Shown: piece by piece, positions 1-7,659 of the stretch | Layout: each line of letters begins with the position of its first letter | Position numbering within the stretch: position 1 is the stretch's first letter | IMG/VR virus record: IMGVR_UViG_3300027759_000230 | Coordinates: 1-35,605 of that record | Length of the DNA stretch: 35,605 nt | Origin: a virus | Strand: one strand, 5' to 3' | Position numbers and translations under genes: made by a program | Notes under the pieces: generated by a model | Databases searched by the model: none | What the model was told of the DNA's origin: nothing | Seen by the model: only the letters and a program-made list of their open reading frames with translations

Positions 1-493
1 ACTAAAAGATTGGACTGCAAAAGCTGTTGCTGAAGGTCAATTCGTAGATGGGATTACTGGAGACTGGGATAAGAAAGAATTCAGCACAACAAAAAAAAGA
101 CTCACAAACAGAATGAGCCAAAATATAAACTATCCAGAACTAGTTAAAACCTTACAAGATCGAATCCGTCAAGTAGTTCCATCAGTCGGAAATTCTCCAG
201 TCATAGAAGGACATGGAAAAGATGGTGTTGTGGTTAGCGTGACTTATAATGATGGAGATGTTTATAGACACAAAGATCCAAGTGTCGGTGAAGGACTTGT
301 TGGATTGAGATGCAATATTCTGTCTAGTAAAGCTGAAAGTGGTGGATCTATACATGTCGAAGATAAAACCTATGACTTAAATGAGGGTGACATGATGTGT
401 TATTTGGTAACTGAACTTTATCATAGTGTGGATGTCTGCTATGGAGATACGCCAAGAACTCTTTTTATGTTTGGATTTGCCATAACGTCTTAA
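1..493 (+). CDS. 2OG-Fe(II) oxygenase-like protein, C-terminal part (5' end outside window)
   Basis: The reading frame is open from base 2 with no stop, and the residues before the first ATG (113) look coding (LTNRMSQNINYPELVK runs straight through). That ATG has no Shine-Dalgarno, so the true start most likely lies upstream of the window. The visible part has the double-stranded beta-helix pattern of 2-oxoglutarate/Fe(II) dioxygenases: an H-x-D pair in YRHKDPS, a turn-rich GGSIHVEDKTYDLNEGD stretch, a distal His in ELYHSVDV and an Arg in TPRTLFMFG that would bind 2-oxoglutarate. Proteins of this type are common in large T4-like phages of aquatic bacteria. The substrate is unknown. It is followed by an intergenic region with a TATAAATA box and a tandem repeat, so it probably ends a transcription unit. 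Confidence 0.72.
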   Translation, partial: LKDWTAKAVAEGQFVDGITGDWDKKEFSTTKKRLTNRMSQNINYPELVKTLQDRIRQVVPSVGNSPVIEGHGKDGVVVSVTYNDGDVYRHKDPSVGEGLVGLRCNILSSKAESGGSIHVEDKTYDLNEGDMMCYLVTELYHSVDVCYGDTPRTLFMFGFAITS

Positions 494-500
494 AGAAGAT

Positions 501-508
501 TATAAATA
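501..508 (+). promoter_or_regulatory. T4-late-like TATAAATA box
   Basis: The exact T4 late promoter octamer TATAAATA lies in the gap before the tail module, about 100 bases ahead of the next start codon. A near match (TATAAATT, 1211-1218) precedes the collagen-like fibre gene. Such a short AT-rich match can arise by chance in this AT-rich DNA, so this is a suggestion only. Confidence 0.3.
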
Positions 509-532
509 AAATAATTATTAACCTATCGCACA

Positions 533-571
533 CCCCTATAATTAATGTACATCCCCATAATTAATGTACAT
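533..571. repeat. Tandem repeat containing ATGTACAT palindromes
   Basis: Two adjacent copies of CCCC(T)ATAATTAATGTACAT, 20 and 19 bases long, differ by one inserted base. Each contains the palindrome ATGTACAT, so the two palindromes sit about 19 bases apart (roughly two helical turns). The position just upstream of the tail module suggests an operator, but no binding protein can be named. Confidence 0.6.
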
Positions 572-610
572 ATAATCACACTATCAAAGCAATAGAGTAA
601 ATGTGTTTAT

Positions 611-1174
611 ATGTTAAAAATATTAAGTAAAACGGTCGTAAAAGGGCAGTTGATAATACCATCACCGGTCTTCTTTGGCTCCTCTGGTTTTCAATGGATG
701 AGTATTAATTCTATTACTCCAACCACAGCATCTGGTGTTGGCCAAAACAGCATAACGATTTCAATTGCTCAAACCGGCGGAGGAATGGATACAAGTACTG
801 GTATGTATGCGGCCGGAACGTTTCCGATCGAATACGGGGTCCCCTCAACAGGGCCTCAAATACTAAATAGCCAAGCAGGCACTTTCACTGCTACTTTCAG
901 TCAACCTGTGGTTAATCCTTTGGTCGCCTTTGCCAGTGTAGGAAATCCAGGTGTCTCTGTCCCAGTCGAAGTATCGTCACCTTTTACTCCAATCTGGGGT
1001 ATCGATACGACTTATCAAAATCCCGCTAGCGCTACTCAATATAATCAATTCACCGGGACTGAGGGATTCAATATAATTAGAATAGATGGAACCGTGAGTA
1101 GCGTCACTTTCGTTTATACAGTCAGCGAATACTATTGCACGGTCTGTTTTGGCTTCGTCGATCAAAACGCATAA
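611..1174 (+). CDS. Hypothetical beta-rich virion/tail protein
   Basis: This 187-residue protein is rich in Ser, Thr, Gly, Val and aromatic residues with alternating polar/hydrophobic stretches, as in beta-sandwich virion or adhesin domains. No family is recognised with certainty. There is no lipobox, and the N-terminus (MLKILSKTVVKGQLIIPSP) is only weakly signal-like. Two cysteines near the C-terminus (YYCTVCFGF) form a CxxC. It precedes the collagen-like fibre on the same strand, and the gap between them carries another TATAAAT-like box. A role as a fibre-associated or head-decoration protein is inferred from position and composition only. The ATG at 611 has no clear Shine-Dalgarno. Confidence 0.6.
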   Translation: MLKILSKTVVKGQLIIPSPVFFGSSGFQWMSINSITPTTASGVGQNSITISIAQTGGGMDTSTGMYAAGTFPIEYGVPSTGPQILNSQAGTFTATFSQPVVNPLVAFASVGNPGVSVPVEVSSPFTPIWGIDTTYQNPASATQYNQFTGTEGFNIIRIDGTVSSVTFVYTVSEYYCTVCFGFVDQNA

Positions 1175-1246
1175 AGAGCCAAAGATATAAAACAGCACTT
1201 CATCATTAAAATATAAATTAGAAACCTTTTGGTTCAGAGTAGTATA

Positions 1247-3202
1247 ATGTACAATGATTTTGTAGTACGCGACGGTCTTATCTCACTTGGCGGTTTGACA
1301 TTTCCATATACCGCTAAAACGAGCTCTTATACGATTGGCGATAATGATTATTTTATAGACTGCACTTCTAATAGCTTTACAGTAACGCTCCCAACGGCAG
1401 TAGGAAATGCTGGTCAGATCTATATTATAAAAAATAGTGGTTCTGGAACAATAACTGTCAATACCACATCATCCCAGACGATAGATGGGCAATTAACCAT
1501 CACCTTATCGCAATATAATAGCATAACAGTAGAAAGCAATAACTCTAATTGGTCAATTACAGGGTCGCTCGGAATAGAAGGACCTCAAGGTTATCAAGGT
1601 GAGCAAGGGGAACAAGGAAATCAAGGAAGCCAAGGAACCACCGGAAACCAAGGAAATCAAGGAACGCAAGGCCAAGGATATCAAGGCAACCAAGGATCGC
1701 AAGGAAACCAAGGAACAGCCGGAACAAACGGCTCACAAGGGAACCAAGGATCACAAGGAACCGCTGGAACAAACGGTTCACAAGGCAACCAAGGATCACA
1801 AGGCTCAGCTGGAACCAACGGATCGCAAGGTAACCAAGGAAGTCAAGGCTCAGCAGGAACAAACGGATCGCAAGGAAGCCAAGGAACAGCAGGAACAAAC
1901 GGAAGTCAAGGCTCAACAGGAAGTCAAGGAACAGCGGGAACAAACGGATCACAAGGTAACCAAGGAAGCCAAGGCTCAGCTGGAACCAACGGTTCACAAG
2001 GAAACCAGGGAAGTCAAGGCTCAGCCGGATCGAACGGCTCACAAGGAAACCAAGGCTCACAAGGCTCAGCCGGATCGAACGGCTCACAAGGAAACCAAGG
2101 CTCACAAGGAACAGCCGGAACCAACGGCTCACAAGGCAACCAAGGATCACAAGGAACCGCTGGAACCAACGGAAGTCAAGGCAACCAAGGCTCACAAGGA
2201 ACCGCTGGAACAAACGGCTCACAAGGAAACCAAGGAAGCCAAGGAACCGCTGGAACAAACGGCTCACAAGGAAACCAAGGAAGCCAAGGAACCGCTGGAA
2301 CAAACGGCTCACAAGGAAACCAAGGAAGCCAAGGAACAGCCGGAACCAACGGCTCACAAGGCAACCAAGGAAACCAAGGAAATCAAGGTTCACAAGGTAA
2401 TCAAGGCGTAACCGGACCAGTGGCTGGATCAGCAAATCAAGTTGTATATAAAGACGGAAGCAATGCTGCTGCTGGCTCTTCGAGTTTTACTTTTAATGGT
2501 ACAACAGTAACTTCTCCAGTGCTTGCTATTAGTCCTACTATTGGCACAGGAACACAACCTTCTTCATTTACTATTAATGCTCCTAATCACACAGCTTTGA
2601 CAGCAGCTACAGAATATAGTGATGTTTTTCTAAATCTTAATAGAACTGTTCAATTTTCCGCTGGTTTTTTAGGTTCTCAAAGAGCAATAAAAATATATGC
2701 CCCAACTTATAGTGCGGTAAGTGCGAGTACATTTACAAATGCTGTAACAGTACAGATTGATTCTGCTCCTGTCGCTAGTACTAATCTAACTATAACTAAT
2801 GCTATAGCATTAAGAGTTCTAACTGGAACTACTACTGGTGTTGGCATAGCTATACAAGGTGCAACTTCTCAGACTGGTGATTTATTTCAAATACAAAATA
2901 GTACTTCAACTACTTTACTATCAGTAAACAGCAATGGATCTTTATCTTTATCTCCATATGGAACATCTGCTGGACAAACTAACGAAATACGCTTTTTAGA
3001 ACTAGCAGCTAATGGCACAAACTATGTAGGATTTAAAGCTGGTGATAATATAGCAACTAGTTTAATCTGGACTTTACCAACTGCTGATGGAGCAAATGGT
3101 GGCGTCTTGATTACAAACGGCGCTGGTGTGCTATCTTGGTCTTCTACTGCACCATCAGCATCAAGCAGTATTTTCTTATCAAATAATTTTGGAGGTTTAT
3201 AA
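1247..3202 (+). CDS. Collagen-like tail fibre protein
   Basis: The 651-residue protein has three parts. Residues 1-110 are a beta-rich head (DYFIDCTSNSFTVTLPTA...GQIYIIKNSGSGTITV), a pattern common in phage fibre heads. About residues 112-391 are an unbroken Gly-X-Y tract of roughly 90 triplets in units such as GSQGNQGSQGTAGTN. The rest is a Ser/Thr-rich C-terminal trimerisation or receptor-binding domain. Gly-X-Y tracts form triple helices, so the protein is probably a trimeric stalk. X and Y are almost only Gln, Asn, Ser, Thr and Ala, and proline is rare. An upstream TTG (1229) extends the frame by six residues. I prefer ATG 1247, though no strong ribosome site is visible. The next gene starts three bases after the stop. 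Confidence 0.85.
   Translation: MYNDFVVRDGLISLGGLTFPYTAKTSSYTIGDNDYFIDCTSNSFTVTLPTAVGNAGQIYIIKNSGSGTITVNTTSSQTIDGQLTITLSQYNSITVESNNSNWSITGSLGIEGPQGYQGEQGEQGNQGSQGTTGNQGNQGTQGQGYQGNQGSQGNQGTAGTNGSQGNQGSQGTAGTNGSQGNQGSQGSAGTNGSQGNQGSQGSAGTNGSQGSQGTAGTNGSQGSTGSQGTAGTNGSQGNQGSQGSAGTNGSQGNQGSQGSAGSNGSQGNQGSQGSAGSNGSQGNQGSQGTAGTNGSQGNQGSQGTAGTNGSQGNQGSQGTAGTNGSQGNQGSQGTAGTNGSQGNQGSQGTAGTNGSQGNQGSQGTAGTNGSQGNQGNQGNQGSQGNQGVTGPVAGSANQVVYKDGSNAAAGSSSFTFNGTTVTSPVLAISPTIGTGTQPSSFTINAPNHTALTAATEYSDVFLNLNRTVQFSAGFLGSQRAIKIYAPTYSAVSASTFTNAVTVQIDSAPVASTNLTITNAIALRVLTGTTTGVGIAIQGATSQTGDLFQIQNSTSTTLLSVNSNGSLSLSPYGTSAGQTNEIRFLELAANGTNYVGFKAGDNIATSLIWTLPTADGANGGVLITNGAGVLSWSSTAPSASSSIFLSNNFGGL
1580..2420 (+). 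repeat. 45-bp/9-bp repeats encoding the Gly-X-Y stalk
   Basis: The DNA of the collagen-like tract is itself repetitive. A 45-base unit encodes GSQGNQGSQGTAGTN, and consecutive units at 2216 and 2261 are identical, with 2306 nearly so. The repeat leaves other frames and the opposite strand free of stops, which creates long spurious reading frames. Slippage or recombination between units would change stalk length in steps of 15 residues without a frameshift. Confidence 0.85.
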
Positions 3203-3204
3203 AT

Positions 3205-3657
3205 ATGGCAGTAACAGCAACACCAATTTTCGTTCAATCACCTTTGATTGGATATGTTGATTTAACATCAGCAATTGCCAACACAAATAGAGCAAAAGTA
3301 TCAACTGCAACTATAACAGGTGCATCCACTACTTATTTTCAACTTTTGGCTACTTCTACTAATGGTGTAAGGATTGATAGTATACAAGTAAATGCTTGCC
3401 CCACAGCTATAGCTGGTGCTACTGTAGCAGGATTAGTAAGTATATGGATACACGATGGTACTAATGCTCAAATTTATACTGAAATAGCTATAACTGCTGT
3501 AACGCCATCAGCGACATCAGCAGCATTTACAACAACGCTTACACTCGTAAATCCGCTAGTATTACCTTCGACTTATAAACTTTATGCTTCAAGTACTATC
3601 GCCTTATCAGGCTCCACTACGGCTTTACAAGTATTTGCATTTGGAGGCAGTTACTAA
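3205..3657 (+). CDS. Small virion-type protein, fibre-associated
   Basis: This 150-residue protein lies between the collagen-like fibre and the collar proteins. It is rich in Ala, Thr, Ser and Val and reads like one beta-sandwich domain (VDLTSAIANTNRAKVST...GVRIDSIQV...VSIWIHDGTN...YKLYASSTIALSG). Proteins of this length and composition occur beside tail fibre genes in large phages. A receptor-tip or fibre-cap role is inferred from position. A good Shine-Dalgarno (GGAGG, 3190-3194) lies inside the end of the fibre gene, and its stop overlaps the next ATG by one base (TAATG), so the tail genes are translationally coupled. Confidence 0.65.
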   Translation: MAVTATPIFVQSPLIGYVDLTSAIANTNRAKVSTATITGASTTYFQLLATSTNGVRIDSIQVNACPTAIAGATVAGLVSIWIHDGTNAQIYTEIAITAVTPSATSAAFTTTLTLVNPLVLPSTYKLYASSTIALSGSTTALQVFAFGGSY

Positions 3658-4343
3658 TGGCTGGAGCGTTTAGCTATGGAATGATACCAGCTAATTCTCC
3701 AAAAGGTTCTGCGTTTCAAGCAGTTCAAGAGACTACTATATCATCAGGTAGCATACAAATGTATGCCGGATCTACTGCTCCTTATGGTTGGCTTGTTTGC
3801 GACGGAAGTATTATAAGCAGAAAGACTTATAGCGACTTATTTAAAGTTATTGGTACTACCTTTGGAGCTGGTAATTCTAATGACACATTTACATTACCAG
3901 ATAGTCGTGGCAGAGTTCCAATCGGTGCGGGGACTGGTGCTTCTCTAACAGCAAGAACGTTAGGTACAGCTTTAGGGGCAGAAACAGCTACACTAGCTAC
4001 TACTAATTTACCTTCACACACCCATACCACTTCAGTAAGCACAGAAAGCGCCACACACACGCACACAGGCACAAGCTTAGACCAGAGCGTGACTCATACG
4101 CATAGTTACGGACTTCCAATAGGAACTACAGGTTCTGCCTACGGTATCATAGATACTCTTACGGGTTCTAGTTCTGGTACACCTTTAACCGGAGGCCAAT
4201 CCGCTGACCACTACCATGGAACGACTTTTGGAAATGCGAGCGCCACCCATACACATAGCATTACGAATGATCCTACAGGTAGCGGAACCGCATTTGGAAT
4301 TTTATTACCGTCAATAGCTTTTAATTTTATTATAAAAGTATAG
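3657..4343 (+). CDS. Tail collar domain protein, paralogue 1
   Basis: The phage tail collar domain (PF07484 type) covers about residues 30-105: IQMYAGSTAPYGWLVCDGS, then FKVIGTTFGAGNSNDTFTLPDSRGRVPIG. The C-terminal half is a needle region with five H-x-H motifs (HTH, HTH, HTH, HYH, HTH). In T4 gp37 such motifs line up in the trimer and hold iron ions along the receptor-binding tip. The ending FNFIIKV is shared with the two following paralogues. It is probably a receptor-binding or short-fibre protein. The ATG overlaps the stop of the preceding gene. Confidence 0.85.
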   Translation: MAGAFSYGMIPANSPKGSAFQAVQETTISSGSIQMYAGSTAPYGWLVCDGSIISRKTYSDLFKVIGTTFGAGNSNDTFTLPDSRGRVPIGAGTGASLTARTLGTALGAETATLATTNLPSHTHTTSVSTESATHTHTGTSLDQSVTHTHSYGLPIGTTGSAYGIIDTLTGSSSGTPLTGGQSADHYHGTTFGNASATHTHSITNDPTGSGTAFGILLPSIAFNFIIKV

Positions 4344-4351
4344 GTGATCAA

Positions 4352-5044
4352 TTGGCTGGAGCTTTTGCGTATAACACGATACCGACTAACGCTCCAAAAG
4401 GTAGTGCGTTTGCTCCCGCTAATACTACAGTTATACCAGCTGGAATAGTAGAGATGTTTGCTGGGTCTACCGCTCCCGATGGATGGCTAATATGTGATGG
4501 AAGTACCGTGAGCAGGAGTGTTTATCAAAGTTTATTTAAAGCAATAGGTACAACTTTTGGGGTAGGAGATTCAAATACTACATTTACATTACCTGATGCG
4601 AGAGGCAGATGCCCTATGGGCGTGGGGTCAGGACCTAGTCTAACTACAAGAGCGCTAGCTGCAACTGCTGGTGCAGAGACTGCTACGCTGGCTATAACTA
4701 ATCTACCTTCCCATACTCATACAGCTACAATAGGAACAGATAGCCCTACTCATTCGCACACAAGCAACACCGTTACTGGGGCATCTGCGAACCATCAACA
4801 TTATTTTAGTCATACTGCTGGCACATCGGGTTCGTATGGCTTATTCGACTCAGCCACTGCTAGTGGCTCGGGCCAGCCTAACACTGGAGGGGTTCAGCAA
4901 AACCACACTCACTCGACTACTACAGGGACTGAAAGCGCTAATCATACGCATACATTTACAAACTCTAATACGCCTGCAACAGCTGCAACTGCGTTTGGAA
5001 TTATGCCGCCAGCAATAGTTATTAATTTTATTATAAAAATATAG
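4352..5044 (+). CDS. Tail collar domain protein, paralogue 2 (TTG start)
   Basis: Second of three tandem copies. The start codon is TTG, placed exactly where paralogue 1 has ATG (TTG-GCT-GGA against ATG-GCT-GGA), with AGGTG at 4342-4346 as ribosome site overlapping the previous stop. The collar domain is intact (VEMFAGSTAPDGWLICDGS ... FTLPDARGRCPMG). Five H-x-H motifs follow (HTH, HSH, HQH, HTH, HTH), then VINFIIKI at the end. The needle part differs from its sisters more than the collar does, as expected for diversifying receptor specificity. The copies may assemble as homotrimers or heterotrimers; the sequence cannot decide. Confidence 0.85.
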   Translation: MAGAFAYNTIPTNAPKGSAFAPANTTVIPAGIVEMFAGSTAPDGWLICDGSTVSRSVYQSLFKAIGTTFGVGDSNTTFTLPDARGRCPMGVGSGPSLTTRALAATAGAETATLAITNLPSHTHTATIGTDSPTHSHTSNTVTGASANHQHYFSHTAGTSGSYGLFDSATASGSGQPNTGGVQQNHTHSTTTGTESANHTHTFTNSNTPATAATAFGIMPPAIVINFIIKI

Positions 5045-5052
5045 GTGAGCAA

Positions 5053-5742
5053 TTGGCTGGATCTTTTAACTATAGCACGGTACCAACAAACGCTCCTAAA
5101 GGTAGCGCATTTCAAGGCTTAACGGCATCTGTCACCCCAGCAGGTATCATAAGATGCTTCTCCGGCTCGACAATCCCTAGTGGTTGGCTTGTCTGCGACG
5201 GTAGCACTATAAACAGAATGGCATTTAGCAATTTGTTTAAAGTTATTGGGACTACCTTCGGTGCTGGTAATTCTAATGACACCTTCACACTGCCTGACAT
5301 GAGGGGTAGATCACCTATAGGAGCTGGTACAGGCGCTTCTTTAACAGCCAGAACTCTAGGTTCGACTTTAGGAGCAGAAACAGTGACGTTAGCTGAAGCT
5401 AATATGGCTTCTCATACTCACACTAACAACTCAGCCACGGCTACTCAAAGCGCTACTCACACGCATACTGCCACTAGCGGTACAGTATCCGCTGACCACA
5501 CACATGGTTGGGGAAGAAATGTAGGATCGTCTGGTTCCTATGGTATAAGGGATGGTGCAGGCAGAAGTGCTAATGGAACACCAAATACGCAAGGAGCTAC
5601 TGCTGGGCATACTCACACTACGACTACTGGAACACAGAGTGCAACTCATACACATTCGTTTTCCAATTCTTATACCGGAACTGGAACTCCTTTTGGTATA
5701 ATGCCCCCAGCGTTAGTTTTTAATTTCATTATAAAAACATAG
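5053..5742 (+). CDS. Tail collar domain protein, paralogue 3 (TTG start)
   Basis: Third tandem copy, also starting at TTG with an AGGTGAG ribosome site overlapping the stop of paralogue 2. The collar domain matches its sisters (IIRCFSGSTIPSGWLVCDGS ... FTLPDMRGRSPIG), and the HxH needle has five motifs (four HTH-type contexts plus HTHGW). It ends VFNFIIKT. The near-identical junctions (TAGGTGAnCAATTGGCTGG) between copies 1/2 and 2/3 point to tandem duplication of the whole gene with its ribosome site. It is followed nine bases later by the next gene with its own GGAG site. Confidence 0.85.
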   Translation: MAGSFNYSTVPTNAPKGSAFQGLTASVTPAGIIRCFSGSTIPSGWLVCDGSTINRMAFSNLFKVIGTTFGAGNSNDTFTLPDMRGRSPIGAGTGASLTARTLGSTLGAETVTLAEANMASHTHTNNSATATQSATHTHTATSGTVSADHTHGWGRNVGSSGSYGIRDGAGRSANGTPNTQGATAGHTHTTTTGTQSATHTHSFSNSYTGTGTPFGIMPPALVFNFIIKT

Positions 5743-5750
5743 GAGAAAAT

Positions 5751-6320
5751 ATGTTAAGTTTAAGTATTATTTTGACAAATAGGATAGACGCCTCAGGAGT
5801 AGCAACAGAGGATATCTATAATATAAGCCTAATTAAAACGAATTTAGATGGTGTTACAAAGAATATTACAATGCCTGTTTTACCTAACTCTGATACTGGA
5901 AGATTTTTATCTAATCTTGCAGATCAGACTTGGAATTACATTCCTTCAGCTCCACCAGATGCTCTTTCTCAAGCAAAGGCTTGGGTACTGCAAAATATAG
6001 ACAGCGATTGGGCCGTACTGGAAAAGACAGGCTGGGACTCAGGCCTAGGTTATAATCTGGGTATCACCCCATCTGATGTAGCTCTATTAGTTGGCGTATT
6101 CTCTTTGGCTAAAGAAGCAGCTGCATTAGGACTACCAATACCAAGTTTAATTAGCATGGCAAACACACCAGTCACATTTTCTACTATAGAAGAAATGACT
6201 ATACTACTGCTGCAATATGGCCAGGCCCGCTCTACTATGGCTAGCGAATTTGCGGCTAGACGCAAAATAGTTTATGATGCCACCACTGTCGAAGAGTTAC
6301 ACGTACCGCCGCCGATTTAA
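5751..6320 (+). CDS. Tail-fibre-associated hypothetical protein
   Basis: This 189-residue protein starts at ATG with AGGAG six bases upstream. The N-terminal half is beta-like. The C-terminal half is helical, with a hydrophobic helix (VALLVGVFSLAKEAAALG) and a terminal helix QYGQARSTMASEFAARRKIVYDATT that resembles the C-terminal region of DUF4376-type tail-fibre proteins. That resemblance is weak and by eye. As the last gene of the tail module it could be a fibre attachment or assembly protein. Confidence 0.6.
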   Translation: MLSLSIILTNRIDASGVATEDIYNISLIKTNLDGVTKNITMPVLPNSDTGRFLSNLADQTWNYIPSAPPDALSQAKAWVLQNIDSDWAVLEKTGWDSGLGYNLGITPSDVALLVGVFSLAKEAAALGLPIPSLISMANTPVTFSTIEEMTILLLQYGQARSTMASEFAARRKIVYDATTVEELHVPPPI

Positions 6321-6364
6321 TGTATTAAGCAACCTTAAGTCGCTATTTAAGAGGTAATCGGACT

Positions 6365-6523
6365 ATGAAGTTATTCATTGAGATGCTTACCGATAGTTTT
6401 AAATTTATATTAGAAGGAAAAGGCATCAAAGAGAAAACTATGCGGCTGTTGGGTTTTATAATTAATTTTATCGTAATGACATGGTTATCGATCTATATAT
6501 GGTTATATAGGAGCAAAAAATGA
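6365..6523 (+). CDS. Micro membrane protein (52 aa)
   Basis: A 52-residue reading frame: an amphipathic N-terminus (MKLFIEMLTDSFKFILEGKG), then one hydrophobic helix (LLGFIINFIVMTWLSIYIWL) and a basic tail (YRSKK), as in a single-span inner-membrane protein with a positive C-terminus. AAGAGG lies about nine bases before the ATG. Its stop overlaps the acetyltransferase start (ATGA at 6520-6523), and the acetyltransferase's ribosome site lies within it, so the two are translationally coupled. No family is recognised. Confidence 0.55.
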   Translation: MKLFIEMLTDSFKFILEGKGIKEKTMRLLGFIINFIVMTWLSIYIWLYRSKK

Positions 6524-6978
6524 TAATCGAAAACGTAACTGCTGAATATATCCAATTAGTAGAAGATCTTGGAACGGCGACATACCCTTCTAATTATTAC
6601 GAAGGTCAAGAATCATTTAAATCTAAGATGATAGGACACCCAAAAGGGTGCTTTTTGGCTAGAAAAGACAAAGAAGTCGTCGGGTACATCATCTCTTTCC
6701 CTTATGTCTTAAATGAAGTATACCCAATTAACGAACACTACACAGAAACACTCGAGCCAAATTGCCTGTATATCCATGATCTGTGCGTGTCAAAAGACCA
6801 CCGCGGAGAAGGGATCGCTAAAGCCCTAGTGGATATAGTGCTAAAGAATCAATTAACACCGAAGGCGTTGGTGTCAGTCCTTAATTCTGAACGGTTTTGG
6901 AATAAATTCGGATTCATTTCACAGAGATCTTTCGATTATTATGGTGGTAGTGGTCATTACATGGTACGGCAATGCTGA
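6520..6978 (+). CDS. GNAT-family N-acetyltransferase
   Basis: A 152-residue single GNAT domain. Residues 83-92 (LYIHDLCVSK) are the beta4 strand and RGEGIAKAL (95-103) is the acetyl-CoA pyrophosphate loop (Q/RxxGxG/A). ERFWNKFGF (124-132) is the C-terminal 'bulge' motif typical of the family. It would transfer an acetyl group from acetyl-CoA to an amine, but the substrate cannot be read from sequence. It has a GGAG ribosome site inside the preceding micro gene and is coupled to it by ATGA. Confidence 0.85.
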   Translation: MIIENVTAEYIQLVEDLGTATYPSNYYEGQESFKSKMIGHPKGCFLARKDKEVVGYIISFPYVLNEVYPINEHYTETLEPNCLYIHDLCVSKDHRGEGIAKALVDIVLKNQLTPKALVSVLNSERFWNKFGFISQRSFDYYGGSGHYMVRQC

Positions 6979-7036
6979 ATAGCTAGAACATTAATATTAT
7001 ATCAGCGAGAAAAGCAATGATGCTCACCGTATATAT

Positions 7037-7053
7037 TATACCATAGTCAAAGG
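7037..7053 (+). promoter_or_regulatory. 17-bp shared element, copy A
   Basis: TATACCATAGTCAAAGG occurs here, nine bases before the DUF6445 start codon, and identically at 23286-23302 just before the structured RNA. The bases after it are also similar (ATCCTACGAT against TACTATACGAT). A 17-base identity between two unrelated upstream regions suggests a phage promoter or regulator site. Here its last bases (AAAGGA) also serve as the ribosome site. Confidence 0.5.
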
Positions 7054-7061
7054 ATCCTACG

Positions 7062-7658
7062 ATGACCGACACTCTTGTATATAACAAACGCTCACCACAT
7101 GTGCTAATCGTCGATGGGTTTTATAAAGAACCAGACAAGATAAGAGAATTTGCACTTTCTCTACCGTACTCTGAAGATATAAAATATTATAAAGGCCTAC
7201 GTTCAGACAAACCTTGCTTATTGCCATATGTCAGAGAAGAATTCATGCGGCTGTTGCATGTAGAAATAATCGACTGGATGCATCAAAATGCTAACGGCAT
7301 TTTTCAAAAGACCAAAGACGCTGATCCATTAGTTTATCACAGCGACGGTCAAGATTACGCGGCCGCAATCTATCTAACACCCGACCTACCAGTGTCGATG
7401 GGCACATCATTCTGGAAAAATAAAAAAACTGGTTGTAGAAGACCACCCAATCACCCTTTAGAAAACAAAAACATATCAGCAAACGAAGTCTATAACGACA
7501 ATACGATTTTAAACGCCGACGCTTGGGAACTGGTTGATAGAGTAGGTTCAGTATATAATAGATTGGTTCTATGGGACGCCAAGATGATTCATTCCGCAAG
7601 CCAATATGGAGCTATGGACAGGCTTGTACAACTATTCTTCTTTAATGTGAAAAAATAA
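7062..7658 (+). CDS. DUF6445-type protein, 2OG-Fe(II) oxygenase fold
   Basis: This 198-residue protein resembles the DUF6445 family: HSDGQDYAAAIYLTP (93-107) with H93-x-D95, an insertion with Cys/Pro-rich text, then YNRLVLWDAKMIHSAS with distal H177, and RLVQLFFF with R187. H-x-D...H...R is the metal and 2-oxoglutarate binding pattern of the oxygenase superfamily, so it is a likely hydroxylase of unknown substrate. The start has AAAGGA at good spacing, inside the shared 17-bp element. It precedes a glycosyltransferase fusion gene by one base. Confidence 0.75.
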   Translation: MTDTLVYNKRSPHVLIVDGFYKEPDKIREFALSLPYSEDIKYYKGLRSDKPCLLPYVREEFMRLLHVEIIDWMHQNANGIFQKTKDADPLVYHSDGQDYAAAIYLTPDLPVSMGTSFWKNKKTGCRRPPNHPLENKNISANEVYNDNTILNADAWELVDRVGSVYNRLVLWDAKMIHSASQYGAMDRLVQLFFFNVKK

Positions 7659-7659
7659 T

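Noticed and set aside
113-493. ATG at 113 as the true start of the first gene
   Set aside because: The frame is open to the window edge with protein-like text, and no Shine-Dalgarno precedes this ATG. The gene very likely starts outside the window.
1557-2435. Long open frames on the minus strand and in the third plus frame across the collagen-like region
   Set aside because: They exist only because the 9/45-base repeat contains no stops in any frame. Their products are low-complexity and have no ribosome sites.
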